NCBI RefSeq assembly: GCF_024518835.1
Contig: NZ_JANIGO010000001.1
Location: 930,001 to 994,000, forward strand
Source of the DNA: Limnobacter humi
Lineage (GTDB): Bacteria; Pseudomonadota; Gammaproteobacteria; Burkholderiales; Burkholderiaceae_B
DNA: 64,000 nucleotides
Reading direction: 5' to 3'
A program made the position numbers and the translations under genes. The notes below the pieces were generated by a model, which was not told the origin of the DNA, made no database searches, and worked only from the letters and a program-made list of their open reading frames with translations. Positions 36,561 to 45,177 of the stretch are shown in pieces (the first letter of the stretch is position 1; each line of letters opens with the position of its first letter).

Positions 36561-36926
36561 ATGAAAAACCTCAATTACTTACTCATCACCATAATTTCAG
36601 CGCTCACCCTTGGTCAAGCTCAGGCTCAGGACCCGCACGCAGGCCACTCCCCCTCTACGGAATCGTCGGTGAAAGCCTCTGACGGTTCAGACCGCATTGG
36701 CAACCTGTCCGACGCTGACATGACTGAAGGTGTCGTCAAAAAAATTGACCTCAATCAGGGCAAGGTAACACTGAAGCATGGTGAAATCAAAAGCCATCAA
36801 ATGCCCGGTATGACGATGGTTTTTAAGGTCGGTTCAATGGAGATGCTCAAGGGCCTACAGGCCGGAGACGAAGTCAAGTTCGCATTGGACCCCAGCATGA
36901 CAGTCACCCGTATCGAGAAAAAGTAA
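36561..36926 (+). CDS. CusF-like periplasmic copper-binding protein
   Basis: A 121-residue exported protein. After the signal (LLITIISALTLGQAQAQ) the CusF-type barrel reads GVVKKIDLNQGKVTLKHGEIKSHQMPGMTMVFKV, with the His, Met and Met that bind Cu(I)/Ag(I). GGAGAAACACC precedes ATG 36561. CusF hands copper to RND adaptors, so it may serve the transposon's outer-membrane factor and a chromosomal pump. Confidence 0.88.
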   Translation: MKNLNYLLITIISALTLGQAQAQDPHAGHSPSTESSVKASDGSDRIGNLSDADMTEGVVKKIDLNQGKVTLKHGEIKSHQMPGMTMVFKVGSMEMLKGLQAGDEVKFALDPSMTVTRIEKK

Positions 36927-36998
36927 GGGCATGGCCATCTTCCGGTCAAAAATTGGTTTGGCTGATTGAACTTTTCAAAGTCCTTATGTTCTACACTG

Positions 36999-37025
36999 AA
37001 GTGGGCAGATGGTCTGCCCACTTTT
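36999..37025 (+). terminator. hairpin between cusF-like gene and Cys-rich peptide gene
   Basis: AAGTGGGCAGA (36999-37009) pairs perfectly with TCTGCCCACTT (37013-37023) around TGG, followed by TTTT. It ends 16 bases before the small peptide gene, so it may be a terminator or an attenuator for it. Confidence 0.7.
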
Positions 37026-37041
37026 CAAAAGGAAAACTGTA

Positions 37042-37167
37042 ATGAAAACTTTGATGTTGAAAGCAAGCGTTGTATTTACTGGTCTGCTGGCCACCACATA
37101 TGCCTTCGCAGGCACATGCTGTGAAGCGGGAGCCGCCTGTTGTGCCCTGGGAATGTCCTGCTGCTAA
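37042..37167 (+). CDS. 41-residue secreted Cys-Cys-rich peptide
   Basis: An ATG-to-TAA frame of 42 codons with GGAAAACTGTA just upstream. The product has a signal peptide (MLKASVVFTGLLATTYAFA) and a mature part of about 18 residues, GTCCEAGAACCALGMSCC, with three Cys-Cys pairs. Spacing of the cysteine pairs suggests a metallothionein-like copper ligand in the periplasm. I know no named family. Location inside the copper operon and a good RBS support it as real. Confidence 0.65.
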   Translation: MKTLMLKASVVFTGLLATTYAFAGTCCEAGAACCALGMSCC

Positions 37168-37200
37168 GTCAAGCAACATTATCCCTTTTGGCGTAATCGC

Positions 37201-37611
37201 ATGACCCGAGTCCATCGGTTTTTGGCAATGATGTTGCTGTTATGCCTGAGTTTTCAGGTTGCGGCCTCAACATTGGCGGAACTCTGTCGATTCGAATGCG
37301 AGCAGGCAAATCAGTCTGAGCTGATAAAAACCAGGTCGGTCAGCCAAGACATTGTTGTATCTAAGCCCGAACAGGGAATTGGAGCCGTCAGATGGACCGC
37401 GCAACGGGATGACCTAGCTCTGTCAGGTATGACTTGCGAAGGCTGCATATCTTGTCAAGAATGCATGCCAAGCATTGCACTGATACCCTCATGCCTCGCT
37501 CAGCCTTCATCGTTCAAGAATCATCTTGAAATGTTTGTGTTGAAGCGAGTTTCCTCGGGTGAACCCGAACGACCTTTCAAACCGCCGCGTATTTTCTCCC
37601 TGCATGCCTAA
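37201..37611 (+). CDS. exported Cys-rich protein, CzcI/DUF2946-like
   Basis: A 136-residue secreted protein with signal FLAMMLLLCLSFQVAAS, early cysteines (LCRFECEQ) and the motif MTCEGCISCQECMPSIALIP, similar in style to the cysteine motifs of CzcI and the operon's first protein. A periplasmic metal-binding role is likely. No strong RBS is visible, so start at 37201 is tentative. Confidence 0.6.
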   Translation: MTRVHRFLAMMLLLCLSFQVAASTLAELCRFECEQANQSELIKTRSVSQDIVVSKPEQGIGAVRWTAQRDDLALSGMTCEGCISCQECMPSIALIPSCLAQPSSFKNHLEMFVLKRVSSGEPERPFKPPRIFSLHA

Positions 37612-37696
37612 GCCGAATTAATTGCTTCACTGGTGCCCATCCTATTTCTCTAGCTGTGTTAACAATTTGTGTTGATTACCGGCTAAGGCCGAGAGG

Positions 37697-37936
37697 GTGC
37701 TTAGATGGTTTGTGGTCACACCAGACATGCACCGTGTGCACCAGTCCATTCGTCCGGAGGAAACCAATTCAAACTACGGGTTTAGTTTCCCATGGTGGGA
37801 CCGACTATTTGGAACTTACATGGCAAAACCGAAAGAAGACGCTCAAACGATGCCAATTGGCATTGAGCTATTCAGGCAAGAGGGCGACTCCAACCTCCCC
37901 AAAATGCTGATTCAGCCATTCATTTCGGGGCACTGA
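37697..37936 (+). pseudogene. C-terminal fragment of a sterol desaturase/fatty-acid hydroxylase
   Basis: The 79 codons read VTPDMHRVHQSIRPEETNSN then FPWWDRLFGTYMAKPKED, the end of the fatty-acid hydroxylase superfamily, with one of its histidine clusters (HRVHQS, where relatives have HRVHHS). The N-terminal membrane part and the other His clusters are missing. Such genes are frequent next to copper clusters. It is a decayed gene at the transposon's right edge, 66 bases before the inverted repeat. Confidence 0.7.
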
Positions 37937-38002
37937 TACCTGTTTTTTCTAATTCTAGAATCCTTCAAGAACCGCATAAACAAAGCAGGTGAGACCTACT
38001 GG

Positions 38003-38025
38003 TGTTCACCTGCTACATAATGCCG
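38003..38025 (-). repeat. right inverted repeat of the copper transposon
   Basis: Exact 23-base complement of 28628-28650, reading outward to CCG next to the duplicated GGGTATGA. Confidence 0.92.
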
Positions 38026-38033
38026 GGGTATGA
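38026..38033. repeat. right target duplication GGGTATGA
   Basis: Exact copy of 28620-28627. The IS3 orfB reading frame resumes here. Confidence 0.9.
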
Positions 38034-38668
38034 ACAAAAATACCGTGCAACGCGTGTTTCAGTTGATGAGCTGGCAGGTGCGCAAGCGACCCGTTGGCTT
38101 TCGCCCGCGTGTACAGGCTTTACCTGCCGTTGCGCAACGGCCCGATGAACGTTGGGCCACAGACCTGTGTCGTATTTGGTGTGGCAAAGACGGCTGGGCT
38201 AGCTTGGCATTGGTGATTGATTGACACACGCGAGAATTGCTTGGTTGGCACTTGAGCAGAAGCGGTAAATCGGCCACGGCAGAGTCTGCGCTGGAGCAAG
38301 TCCTTATCAGCCGCTTTGGCGTGCTTGGAAAGGTCTCAAAACCCTTCCTGCTGCGTTCGGACAATGGCTTGGTGTTCTGCTCCAGAAGCTACACGGCACT
38401 GGTGCGCAACTACGGTTTGCAGCAGGAATTCATCACGCCCTACAGCCCCGAGCAAAACGGTATTGTGGAGCGCGTGATACGAACCCTTAAAGAGCAGTGC
38501 GTGCACCGCCATCGGTTTGAGACCATCCAGCATGCCAGCCGAGTGATTGCAGACTGGATTCGGTTTTTTATAACACCCAAAGACCCCACCAGGCGCTGGG
38601 CATGAGAACACCCGCTGAGCAGTACCAATTAGCGGCCTAAGTTGTGCAGAAATCGCTTGGTCTTTACG
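38034..38668 (+). mobile_element. IS3-family element, right part
   Basis: Right piece of the split IS3 element, carrying the rve core of OrfB. It ends in the inverted terminal sequence CGCTTGGTCTTTAC, matching the left end TGTAATGACCCAGTG apart from a few changes. Confidence 0.8.
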
Positions 38669-38690
38669 GCCTCGTATCTGTTCCAATTCA

Positions 38691-39632
38691 TCACTCAGAG
38701 GAACCGGGGAGGAGTCGATCATATTCTTCGTCCAATCTCAGACACACATGTTTACGGCCATCTAAAACCTGATACCGAAACTCAATTTCCATATTGAATT
38801 TCTTTTCCCAAGGCATATATTTGCTTTGATGTTTAACACTCGAAAAATCATCGGTGTTGATGAAAAAACTCTCTTCATTCGGCTTCTGTGGGAATTTTGA
38901 CTTGCCCGTAGAGCCATTGTTGTCCTCCCTCTCCTCTTCATAACCTTCAGTGTCGGTATCTGCAGCTGATGTGTGGCGCGCAGGTTGAAATTCTTCCCCA
39001 TTTGGGTTTGCTTGCACATCCTTACTGATCACTTTGATAGTTTTCTGGATTCCGTCATAACTTGTTACTCGTCCCTTAAAAGTATGAATTCGGGTGGTAT
39101 CCCAGGACGCACTGAGTTGTTCAGCGGGGTGTATGGTGAGCTCTGCGTTTTCTGCCAACCCTGAGAAGTCTCTGAGTTTGATGCAGTCGTGTTCGGATAG
39201 ATAGCCAAGAATGAAATTATGCACGAGCTCAATGAGCTGCTTTTTGTCTGAAGCTTCAATTTCAGCGCCCGGGCTTCTTCCCCTGAGCAAAGCGATGTTA
39301 AGCCTCGGCTCGAATATAACGCCTTGTAGGCTAGAAACGATATCAAGGATGTGAGCATTGATCCATTCCAGGAGCTCAGATATCGCTGATTCATTCCCAT
39401 TTGCTGAGGAGATGTCAAAGCCAAGAAGCCAATGCTGCTTATCGCTATCTGAGTCCCCAACCAGGTTGCCGATGCTATAAACACCATCAGTTTGTTTGAT
39501 CAAAATTGCTGCGATGCTATGAAGAAGTCGAGCCTTCGCGGTTTTGAATAGCCTGAGACTTTCCGCCGCCATCGCCTCTGTCAGGGACTGAGGGTTTTTA
39601 ACCTTGAGTTTGTGAACGACGTAAAAGGTCAT
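38691..39632 (-). CDS. unknown partner of the giant recombinase
   Basis: A 313-residue soluble protein I cannot assign. The first 170 residues (FYVVHKLKVKNPQSLTEAMA, LLGFDISSANGNESAISELLEWI) look folded; residues 215-275 are acidic and polar (TDTEGYEEEREDNNGSTGKS), probably a linker; a short ordered tail follows. Its ATG directly abuts the TAA of the 1800-residue gene (TAAATG), so the two are translationally coupled and probably made in linked amounts. A DNA-recombination accessory role is inferred from this alone. Confidence 0.6.
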   Translation of the reverse strand: MTFYVVHKLKVKNPQSLTEAMAAESLRLFKTAKARLLHSIAAILIKQTDGVYSIGNLVGDSDSDKQHWLLGFDISSANGNESAISELLEWINAHILDIVSSLQGVIFEPRLNIALLRGRSPGAEIEASDKKQLIELVHNFILGYLSEHDCIKLRDFSGLAENAELTIHPAEQLSASWDTTRIHTFKGRVTSYDGIQKTIKVISKDVQANPNGEEFQPARHTSAADTDTEGYEEEREDNNGSTGKSKFPQKPNEESFFINTDDFSSVKHQSKYMPWEKKFNMEIEFRYQVLDGRKHVCLRLDEEYDRLLPGSSE

Positions 39633-42600
39633 TTAGTAGGCTCCAGCCAACAAGTGCACGATCAATCCGATCCAGAACAATTCAGTGTTTGAATAGGGGG
39701 CATCTTTTTTCTGGCGTATAACACCAACAACCCAGATGGTCTCCATTTCGATATTGAATTTGGCTGTTTGTCGCAAAGGCCCACCCGACGGGATCAATCG
39801 CCTATTGAGTTTGAGATCGCCTAACAAGTTACACACATCACACTCTTTGGCTGTTGAGTTTGACCAAAAAAATAGGTCTTTGGGATCAAGTTCTAGGAAT
39901 CGTAGGAGCGCAACGATATGAACGAGATAAAGCAGATCCTTTTCCTTCATGGATTCACGAATGACAAAATTTGCGTCCTGCGTAAAATTTCCAAGTGGAT
40001 CGAAGCTCGAATGAAGCCGCAGTGGAATTCTTTGGAGAGTCGCAATTCTTGCATTGCTTGACGCAGACCCTTGAATTTGGCGAATCAAATTCTCGACGTC
40101 AGCTTGGTCCGGTAGATGTTTGGCCAGACGCTCATAAAAAGATCGGCTCAAAAAAATATGTGCTGTTTTATCGTGGGCAAAGCACGCGGGTTGAAGGCTG
40201 GGCGGAAAGGATTTAAAGACAGTTCCAAGGCCCGACAGCCGGCGCGACAGACTCCGTTTTGAACTCGAATTGTAGTCAGACAAGTCATTGGGCCTCCCAA
40301 GATAATCAAGCGACTGGAGGATGTAGTCTTTGGCGATAAAGGACCGAGTTTTTAAGGACTCTGTCGGGTGTGGTTTTTGGGTTTCTAGCCTGTACCTTGA
40401 AGCCAAGGTGTGGGGGATCCAGGCATGTTGAGCCGCAGCGGGGCTATCTTTGCCATCAACCGTTCGATTTCGATAGAGCGAATCAATGGCGCCAAATCCA
40501 CCATGCGAATAGGTCTCAAGCAGTGTGATGGTGCCGGCATGACCTAAAACGCGGCCTGCAACAAACAGTGTTTTCCTAGTTATACCTTGCGGGGTTGTAC
40601 TCGCTAGAGCACCCCCATTCATCTGGCCCTCGCTGGGGTCGTTGATCGCGGTCTGGAATAAAGCATTCGTCAACGCATCTGCAAAGTTGTGCCGCAGTGT
40701 ATGGATACTTCCCCTGGATGCAATGTTTTTAATGATGCAGTTGAGATCTAACGCCACTTGGCGTGTTGTGGATTGAAATAAATTGCCGAGGTAACTTGAA
40801 CGCGATTTGATCGATCGAAATTTAGTCCTCTGCAAAATTTCCTTTTCGTCCCGCGTAATCTCATTTTGAGAGAACACGTAGCGATTAGAGGCCGGAAACT
40901 TTGGCCGGAAAATACTATCGCCAACCACCCTGACCAAGGGCGTCGTGTCTAGGAGGTGTAGGGAACTGGGTTTTGTGAAAAATGATTCATTTTTTCTTAG
41001 GCCAAAGCGGCGAAGTAGAATGAAAATTGCTTGAAGATCATCGGATTTATTGTTTCGGAGATAATCAAAAATAAGATCCATTTCTTGGTGGGAAAAAAGA
41101 TCTGTCGAAGGGCTATAGATGGAGTCCAAGCTATCGAATTTGACGGCCATAGACGGTTTCAGTGTGGCTAGGTTTGAGAAAAAGTCTCTAATTTGCCTTA
41201 GGTCGTCTTGTGCAGATTGGAGTATCTGTTGCCGATCAATCAGGTAGCCATTGATGGTGTCAATGACCTCTTCTAGTTCTTCGGAGTCGATCTCGCGCTG
41301 CAGGTCAGTCTCTTTAAAAAGATTGGCGATCCTTCCGTAGTAATTTAATTTGGTGCTCTTGGCTAGACCGCCACGCCTCGAGGGTTTTCTAGTTTCGATA
41401 TCGTTGGCGTAGGCCAATAGCGCTGATTTGCTCAGCGAGGCTTCAATTTTGATCTCAGCGCTTAGATCCGATATCGATCGGCCTGCATGTTCCATGATCG
41501 CTTGAACATGGTTGAAGACAGACTTAATTGGTGGTGTTTGAGTTGAGGATTCCAAGGAGTTTTTTGAGGTGCTTTTTTCCTTAATAGAATCCGTGACGGT
41601 GGTTTCGCTGTTGGTTTGATTGCTGGTCTGTTGAGCATCCTCTGATGCAGGAGCATCGTCTGCTGTAGGAGTCTCGTCTTCAGCTGCAGGCACATCGACT
41701 TTGGCCAGTTCTGTTGAGAATGGTACGGAAGAGACCGGCTGTGACTGATGTTCAGCAGCCGATATGTAACTGGAGTCAGGGTCAATGATTCGTTGAAAGC
41801 TTTTAAAATTTGGGCTGCGATGCTTTGTTTCGCCCGAGGCAATTGCTGCCAGGCAGCCAGGCGACTCATAGAGTTGAAAGGATCCCTCAATCTCAGCGAA
41901 ATAATAAAGAAGGTCCTGTTTAGAATTTAGCAATGACTCGCTGATGCCAAGGCTACGGATCGTTGCTTGTAGATCACGTCCCAGCGTTTCGAGATTGTTG
42001 CTTTTTTGGCTTAACGATAATTGATTTGCCAGCCTTTCGTGGTAGTGAATGGATAACCAATGAAGTTGGTGTCGTCTCACCAAGTCAGCAGTGTCGGGTG
42101 CTGTGTCCGTGAAACGGATATCGATGAATACGCTATTGCCGACGCTTCCGATCAGGTAATTCCCTCTGAGAACTTCGTCTATTGCGATTTTGCAGGTAAC
42201 CCCATTTAATTTGATTAAAGAAAGTGCGAATAAAAATTCAAGATTGATCTTTCTTTTTGCTTGCAAATTGGATTGTAATAGCCCCATGACACCTAGGTGA
42301 GATGCTCGGTATCTGGAATATTTTTGACAGAAATCAATGGGTATTCTTTCTGAAATCCTTCGGCCAGATCGGGAGAACAATCTCAGATCCAAATCTGGCG
42401 CCATCTTTCGAAGAAAGGACGTCAACTTCTCAAAATAAATATGGAAATATTTTGTGTTGCTGAGTTCTAATTGGGCATCCCGGGCCACTTTAGCGACTTG
42501 CGCTGGTGTGATTTCCTGCGAAGACAGGTGGTTGGATATCGATTGGGCATCCGAGTGCGCTCTTGCTCTGAGCGATTTCTCAAGTTCGTTGTACTCTGCC

Positions 42601-45035
42601 CTTCGCAACTTCAAGCCGAAGTGTTTAGGGACTGATTGCTTTAACACGTCATTGTCTTTGCTAACGAAGTCAATATGAATTGAATCGCTAAGATTCAAAA
42701 ACTTCAGGATCTCCTCTGCAAACTGTCGAATTTGTTGATGGTCCTTCTTCATCACCCGAAGGCTTGATGGGCCATACACTGGGATCTTGTCGTTCTCGTG
42801 GCCCAGTAATCCCTCCACAATATCGCGATCGGTGATCTTGCTGTGATTGCTTACAAAGTGGCGCAAAAAATTGGCTTGCAACGATTCAAAACTCTTAAGC
42901 AGGGTGACATCCGGTGGGATCCCTTCGATTCCATTTGTGGTCAAAAAGAAGAAAAACGGAATTCGTTGATCACTTGAGTGGCTTGGGCGGATCAGCAGTG
43001 CCTTGATGTAAGTCGAGAGTTCGGGTGTGGTGCCCTTAATTTTAGCGGCCAGGATTTCAAGTGCATTGCGATAGTGAATTTTAATTTCATCGGCAAGTGT
43101 TTTGCAAAGTGGTGCCACCCGCCTTGGTTCCCGCATAAAAATATCTTTGTCATTCACGATCATGAGATCGAAATCGTCAGTAAATAAATTCAGATCGCAG
43201 AATGCATCTCGTACTGGTCGACCTCCAGTCGTCAGATAAATTTTGAACATCAGTTGAGTGACATAAGCATTCCATGATTCACACAGCGACTTACTGTTGA
43301 TCGTTTCTTGAAGATGCTGGGCTATCGCTTCTACATCTAGTTTGAATTTTTCTAGATCAAATGCGTAGGGAGAGCCAGCCAGGTTTATGCCGTCTTTGAC
43401 CACAGAGTAATAAGCGCACTTTGAGTGTAGTTCTGAGCGAGCATTCTTCTGTAGCAGCATTGCCGCGGGTTCTGAATCGCCCCGTTCTAGAAGCATCAAT
43501 CGGCGGCTGCTTTGGAGCCAAGCTTGCGACTCAAATCCGAAGTGTTCTTTGACAAGATCAACGACTTTTGAATCGAATTGTTTTTCAATCGCTAGATCGA
43601 GAAGACGCACATGATTGTGGGCGTCCCAATGGGTTTTCAGATAATCGGAGAGCCTGGACGGTAGTAAGCGTCGTTCTACGATCTCATGCTTTAGCAGAGA
43701 CTGATGTTTGAACGTTGTTTTCCCGACATGTTGAAGTGTTGGGCGCCTCCTCCAGATTGCAGACAAGTCTCCCGTAAGTCCAAACTCTGGTTCCACAAGA
43801 TGATGAACTTTGACGCTCAAGGCGCCCCTAAGGTCCGCGCCGATTTGAAATCCAATCCAAATTAGGAAATCGGCCAATTGATCATGGGTGATCGGATTGG
43901 TGTTCCCAGCCTCCAAGATCTCGTAAGCATCCTTGGGCTTAACCTTGCGAGGTAAATGGGGGTTGGTTGGGAAATAGGTCGAATGATTTAAATCCAGTAA
44001 CACTTGGCCGATTGAATCTTGGGTTAATTCAGGGGCGATGTGCTGTTGGGGTGTCGCATTATTTTGCGAAGTGCCTTGTTCCGTTTTGACGGCGTCCGGA
44101 TCTCTGTTGGAGTAGTTCTTTAATTGGCGGACTGCCTTGCTGTCGCTTTCAGTTATTTCATACTTAGTGGTTTCCTTTGGTCGAGCGTCTGAAGGGGTGT
44201 CTGGTCCAAAGAAAAGGGCTGGTTTGGCAGAGGATGAAAAAAATTTTAGAAAAATTTGCTGAATTTTTTTAGCATAGTTCGTTTGGTTGTCGCTTGGGAC
44301 AATCGCTGTCGCACTTGATACACGAAGCTCGACTTCCAGTTTGTCTTTGAACAGCCTGTGGTTTGAAAATGGCTGATTGAGGTTCCTAAGCAGATGGGCT
44401 AGAAAATCTCGATTTAGGTTTTGGTTGACGGGTGCGAAGGTTTGACGAAGCTCGGAGAGAAATTTAAGGTGGGATTCCCGAAAGATCACACGGCCATTGC
44501 TTGAGCTATAGGACTCATACAGTTCTTTTAAAATCACCAGGACGGTTTGCGTGTAACCGAAATTTGGTTTCTGCTGCCAGCTTTGAAAAAGCAGCTCAAC
44601 GATCGGATACTGACCTCGCGATATTTGCTGAGCCCTAAAGATCGGCCGTTTGGTATTTAGAGTTAAACGCTGCTCATCGCAAAGGCGGTATGCGTTGCAT
44701 TGCCTGATCAGATGTACCAGTTGGTAAAGCATGCTGTAAAAGTCATCTGTATCCGACCAGATCTTTAGCGTTTGCTGATAGTTCGATGTGCACAGCCATC
44801 CTAGACAGTAGTGGAGAAACCCTCCCCCAGCGAAAGGAACCGTAACCTCAGATTCGACTTTGTGATTACGAAGGCCTTCGTGTAAGCGCAAATCTTCCCC
44901 GATTGCCCAACTCCGTCTCAAATTAGTGACAAAGTGATCCGACAGGCCTGTTTTTTCTGTTTCTGATGCAAGTGCATCCTCAAACTGGCCACAGTCCACG
45001 ATTAGGTTGGGATTCCATGTCGGTATAGGGTTCAC
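39633..45035 (-). CDS. giant protein with two tyrosine-recombinase-like regions
   Basis: An 1800-residue protein with no membrane segments. Region 1: Arg near 604 (LTTGGRPVRDAF), NFLRHFVSN near 723, LLGHEN near 744 and Tyr near 753 (PVYGPSS). Region 2: RRFGLRKNES near 1345, HTLRHNFAD near 1447, RVLGHAG near 1497 and ETYSHGG near 1508. Both follow the R...HxxRH...LGH...Y order; region 1 has Asn for the first His of box II, so it may be degraded. A polar linker rich in Ser/Thr/Glu lies near 1115-1170, and SAM-like helices precede region 2. Start is GTG 45035. No family name is known to me. Confidence 0.75.
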   Translation of the reverse strand: MNPIPTWNPNLIVDCGQFEDALASETEKTGLSDHFVTNLRRSWAIGEDLRLHEGLRNHKVESEVTVPFAGGGFLHYCLGWLCTSNYQQTLKIWSDTDDFYSMLYQLVHLIRQCNAYRLCDEQRLTLNTKRPIFRAQQISRGQYPIVELLFQSWQQKPNFGYTQTVLVILKELYESYSSSNGRVIFRESHLKFLSELRQTFAPVNQNLNRDFLAHLLRNLNQPFSNHRLFKDKLEVELRVSSATAIVPSDNQTNYAKKIQQIFLKFFSSSAKPALFFGPDTPSDARPKETTKYEITESDSKAVRQLKNYSNRDPDAVKTEQGTSQNNATPQQHIAPELTQDSIGQVLLDLNHSTYFPTNPHLPRKVKPKDAYEILEAGNTNPITHDQLADFLIWIGFQIGADLRGALSVKVHHLVEPEFGLTGDLSAIWRRRPTLQHVGKTTFKHQSLLKHEIVERRLLPSRLSDYLKTHWDAHNHVRLLDLAIEKQFDSKVVDLVKEHFGFESQAWLQSSRRLMLLERGDSEPAAMLLQKNARSELHSKCAYYSVVKDGINLAGSPYAFDLEKFKLDVEAIAQHLQETINSKSLCESWNAYVTQLMFKIYLTTGGRPVRDAFCDLNLFTDDFDLMIVNDKDIFMREPRRVAPLCKTLADEIKIHYRNALEILAAKIKGTTPELSTYIKALLIRPSHSSDQRIPFFFFLTTNGIEGIPPDVTLLKSFESLQANFLRHFVSNHSKITDRDIVEGLLGHENDKIPVYGPSSLRVMKKDHQQIRQFAEEILKFLNLSDSIHIDFVSKDNDVLKQSVPKHFGLKLRRAEYNELEKSLRARAHSDAQSISNHLSSQEITPAQVAKVARDAQLELSNTKYFHIYFEKLTSFLRKMAPDLDLRLFSRSGRRISERIPIDFCQKYSRYRASHLGVMGLLQSNLQAKRKINLEFLFALSLIKLNGVTCKIAIDEVLRGNYLIGSVGNSVFIDIRFTDTAPDTADLVRRHQLHWLSIHYHERLANQLSLSQKSNNLETLGRDLQATIRSLGISESLLNSKQDLLYYFAEIEGSFQLYESPGCLAAIASGETKHRSPNFKSFQRIIDPDSSYISAAEHQSQPVSSVPFSTELAKVDVPAAEDETPTADDAPASEDAQQTSNQTNSETTVTDSIKEKSTSKNSLESSTQTPPIKSVFNHVQAIMEHAGRSISDLSAEIKIEASLSKSALLAYANDIETRKPSRRGGLAKSTKLNYYGRIANLFKETDLQREIDSEELEEVIDTINGYLIDRQQILQSAQDDLRQIRDFFSNLATLKPSMAVKFDSLDSIYSPSTDLFSHQEMDLIFDYLRNNKSDDLQAIFILLRRFGLRKNESFFTKPSSLHLLDTTPLVRVVGDSIFRPKFPASNRYVFSQNEITRDEKEILQRTKFRSIKSRSSYLGNLFQSTTRQVALDLNCIIKNIASRGSIHTLRHNFADALTNALFQTAINDPSEGQMNGGALASTTPQGITRKTLFVAGRVLGHAGTITLLETYSHGGFGAIDSLYRNRTVDGKDSPAAAQHAWIPHTLASRYRLETQKPHPTESLKTRSFIAKDYILQSLDYLGRPNDLSDYNSSSKRSLSRRLSGLGTVFKSFPPSLQPACFAHDKTAHIFLSRSFYERLAKHLPDQADVENLIRQIQGSASSNARIATLQRIPLRLHSSFDPLGNFTQDANFVIRESMKEKDLLYLVHIVALLRFLELDPKDLFFWSNSTAKECDVCNLLGDLKLNRRLIPSGGPLRQTAKFNIEMETIWVVGVIRQKKDAPYSNTELFWIGLIVHLLAGAY

Positions 45036-45177
45036 TAGGAGCGGTCCCTCCCGGGCGATATCGCCGCCGACGGCTTTGCCATCCCGTCAATAGGACTTGA
45101 TCTGAGAGTTGTACATCGCTTACACTTCGGATAAGTGGATTGGGGGTTCCCGGTCGGCGTTATAGCCTCGGTGGGTT

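Larger units (their letters stand above)
28628..38025. mobile_element. IS1595-family transposon carrying copper resistance
   Basis: A 9,398-bp unit bounded by perfect 23-bp inverted repeats (28628-28650 and 38003-38025) and flanked by the 8-bp duplication GGGTATGA. It splits an IS3 orfB so that removing the unit and one duplication restores the frame. It encodes one ISXO2-like transposase plus passengers: two unknown proteins, a DUF6471 protein and a copper operon. IS1595-family members with passenger genes are known; this cargo of about ten genes is large. There is no second IS copy, so it is a unit transposon rather than a composite. Confidence 0.9.
28456..38640 (+). pseudogene. IS3-family OrfB, interrupted and mutated
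   Basis: OrfB begins at GTG 28456 (SIEKLCRWFEVPRRKVY), has TAA at 28510-28512, and is cut at 28627 after AYLLGM by the transposon. It resumes in frame at 38034, has TGA at 38222-38224 after LALVID, and a one-base shift near 38570 before the end QYQLAA at 38640. The rve core is visible (DERWATDLC, FLLRSDNGLVF, NGIVERVIRTLKEQC). Two stops, one shift and a 9.4 kb insertion make it dead. Confidence 0.85.

Noticed and set aside
28628-38025. Composite transposon with two IS copies
   Set aside because: Only the short inverted repeats occur at both ends; there is a single transposase gene, internal and not at the edges.
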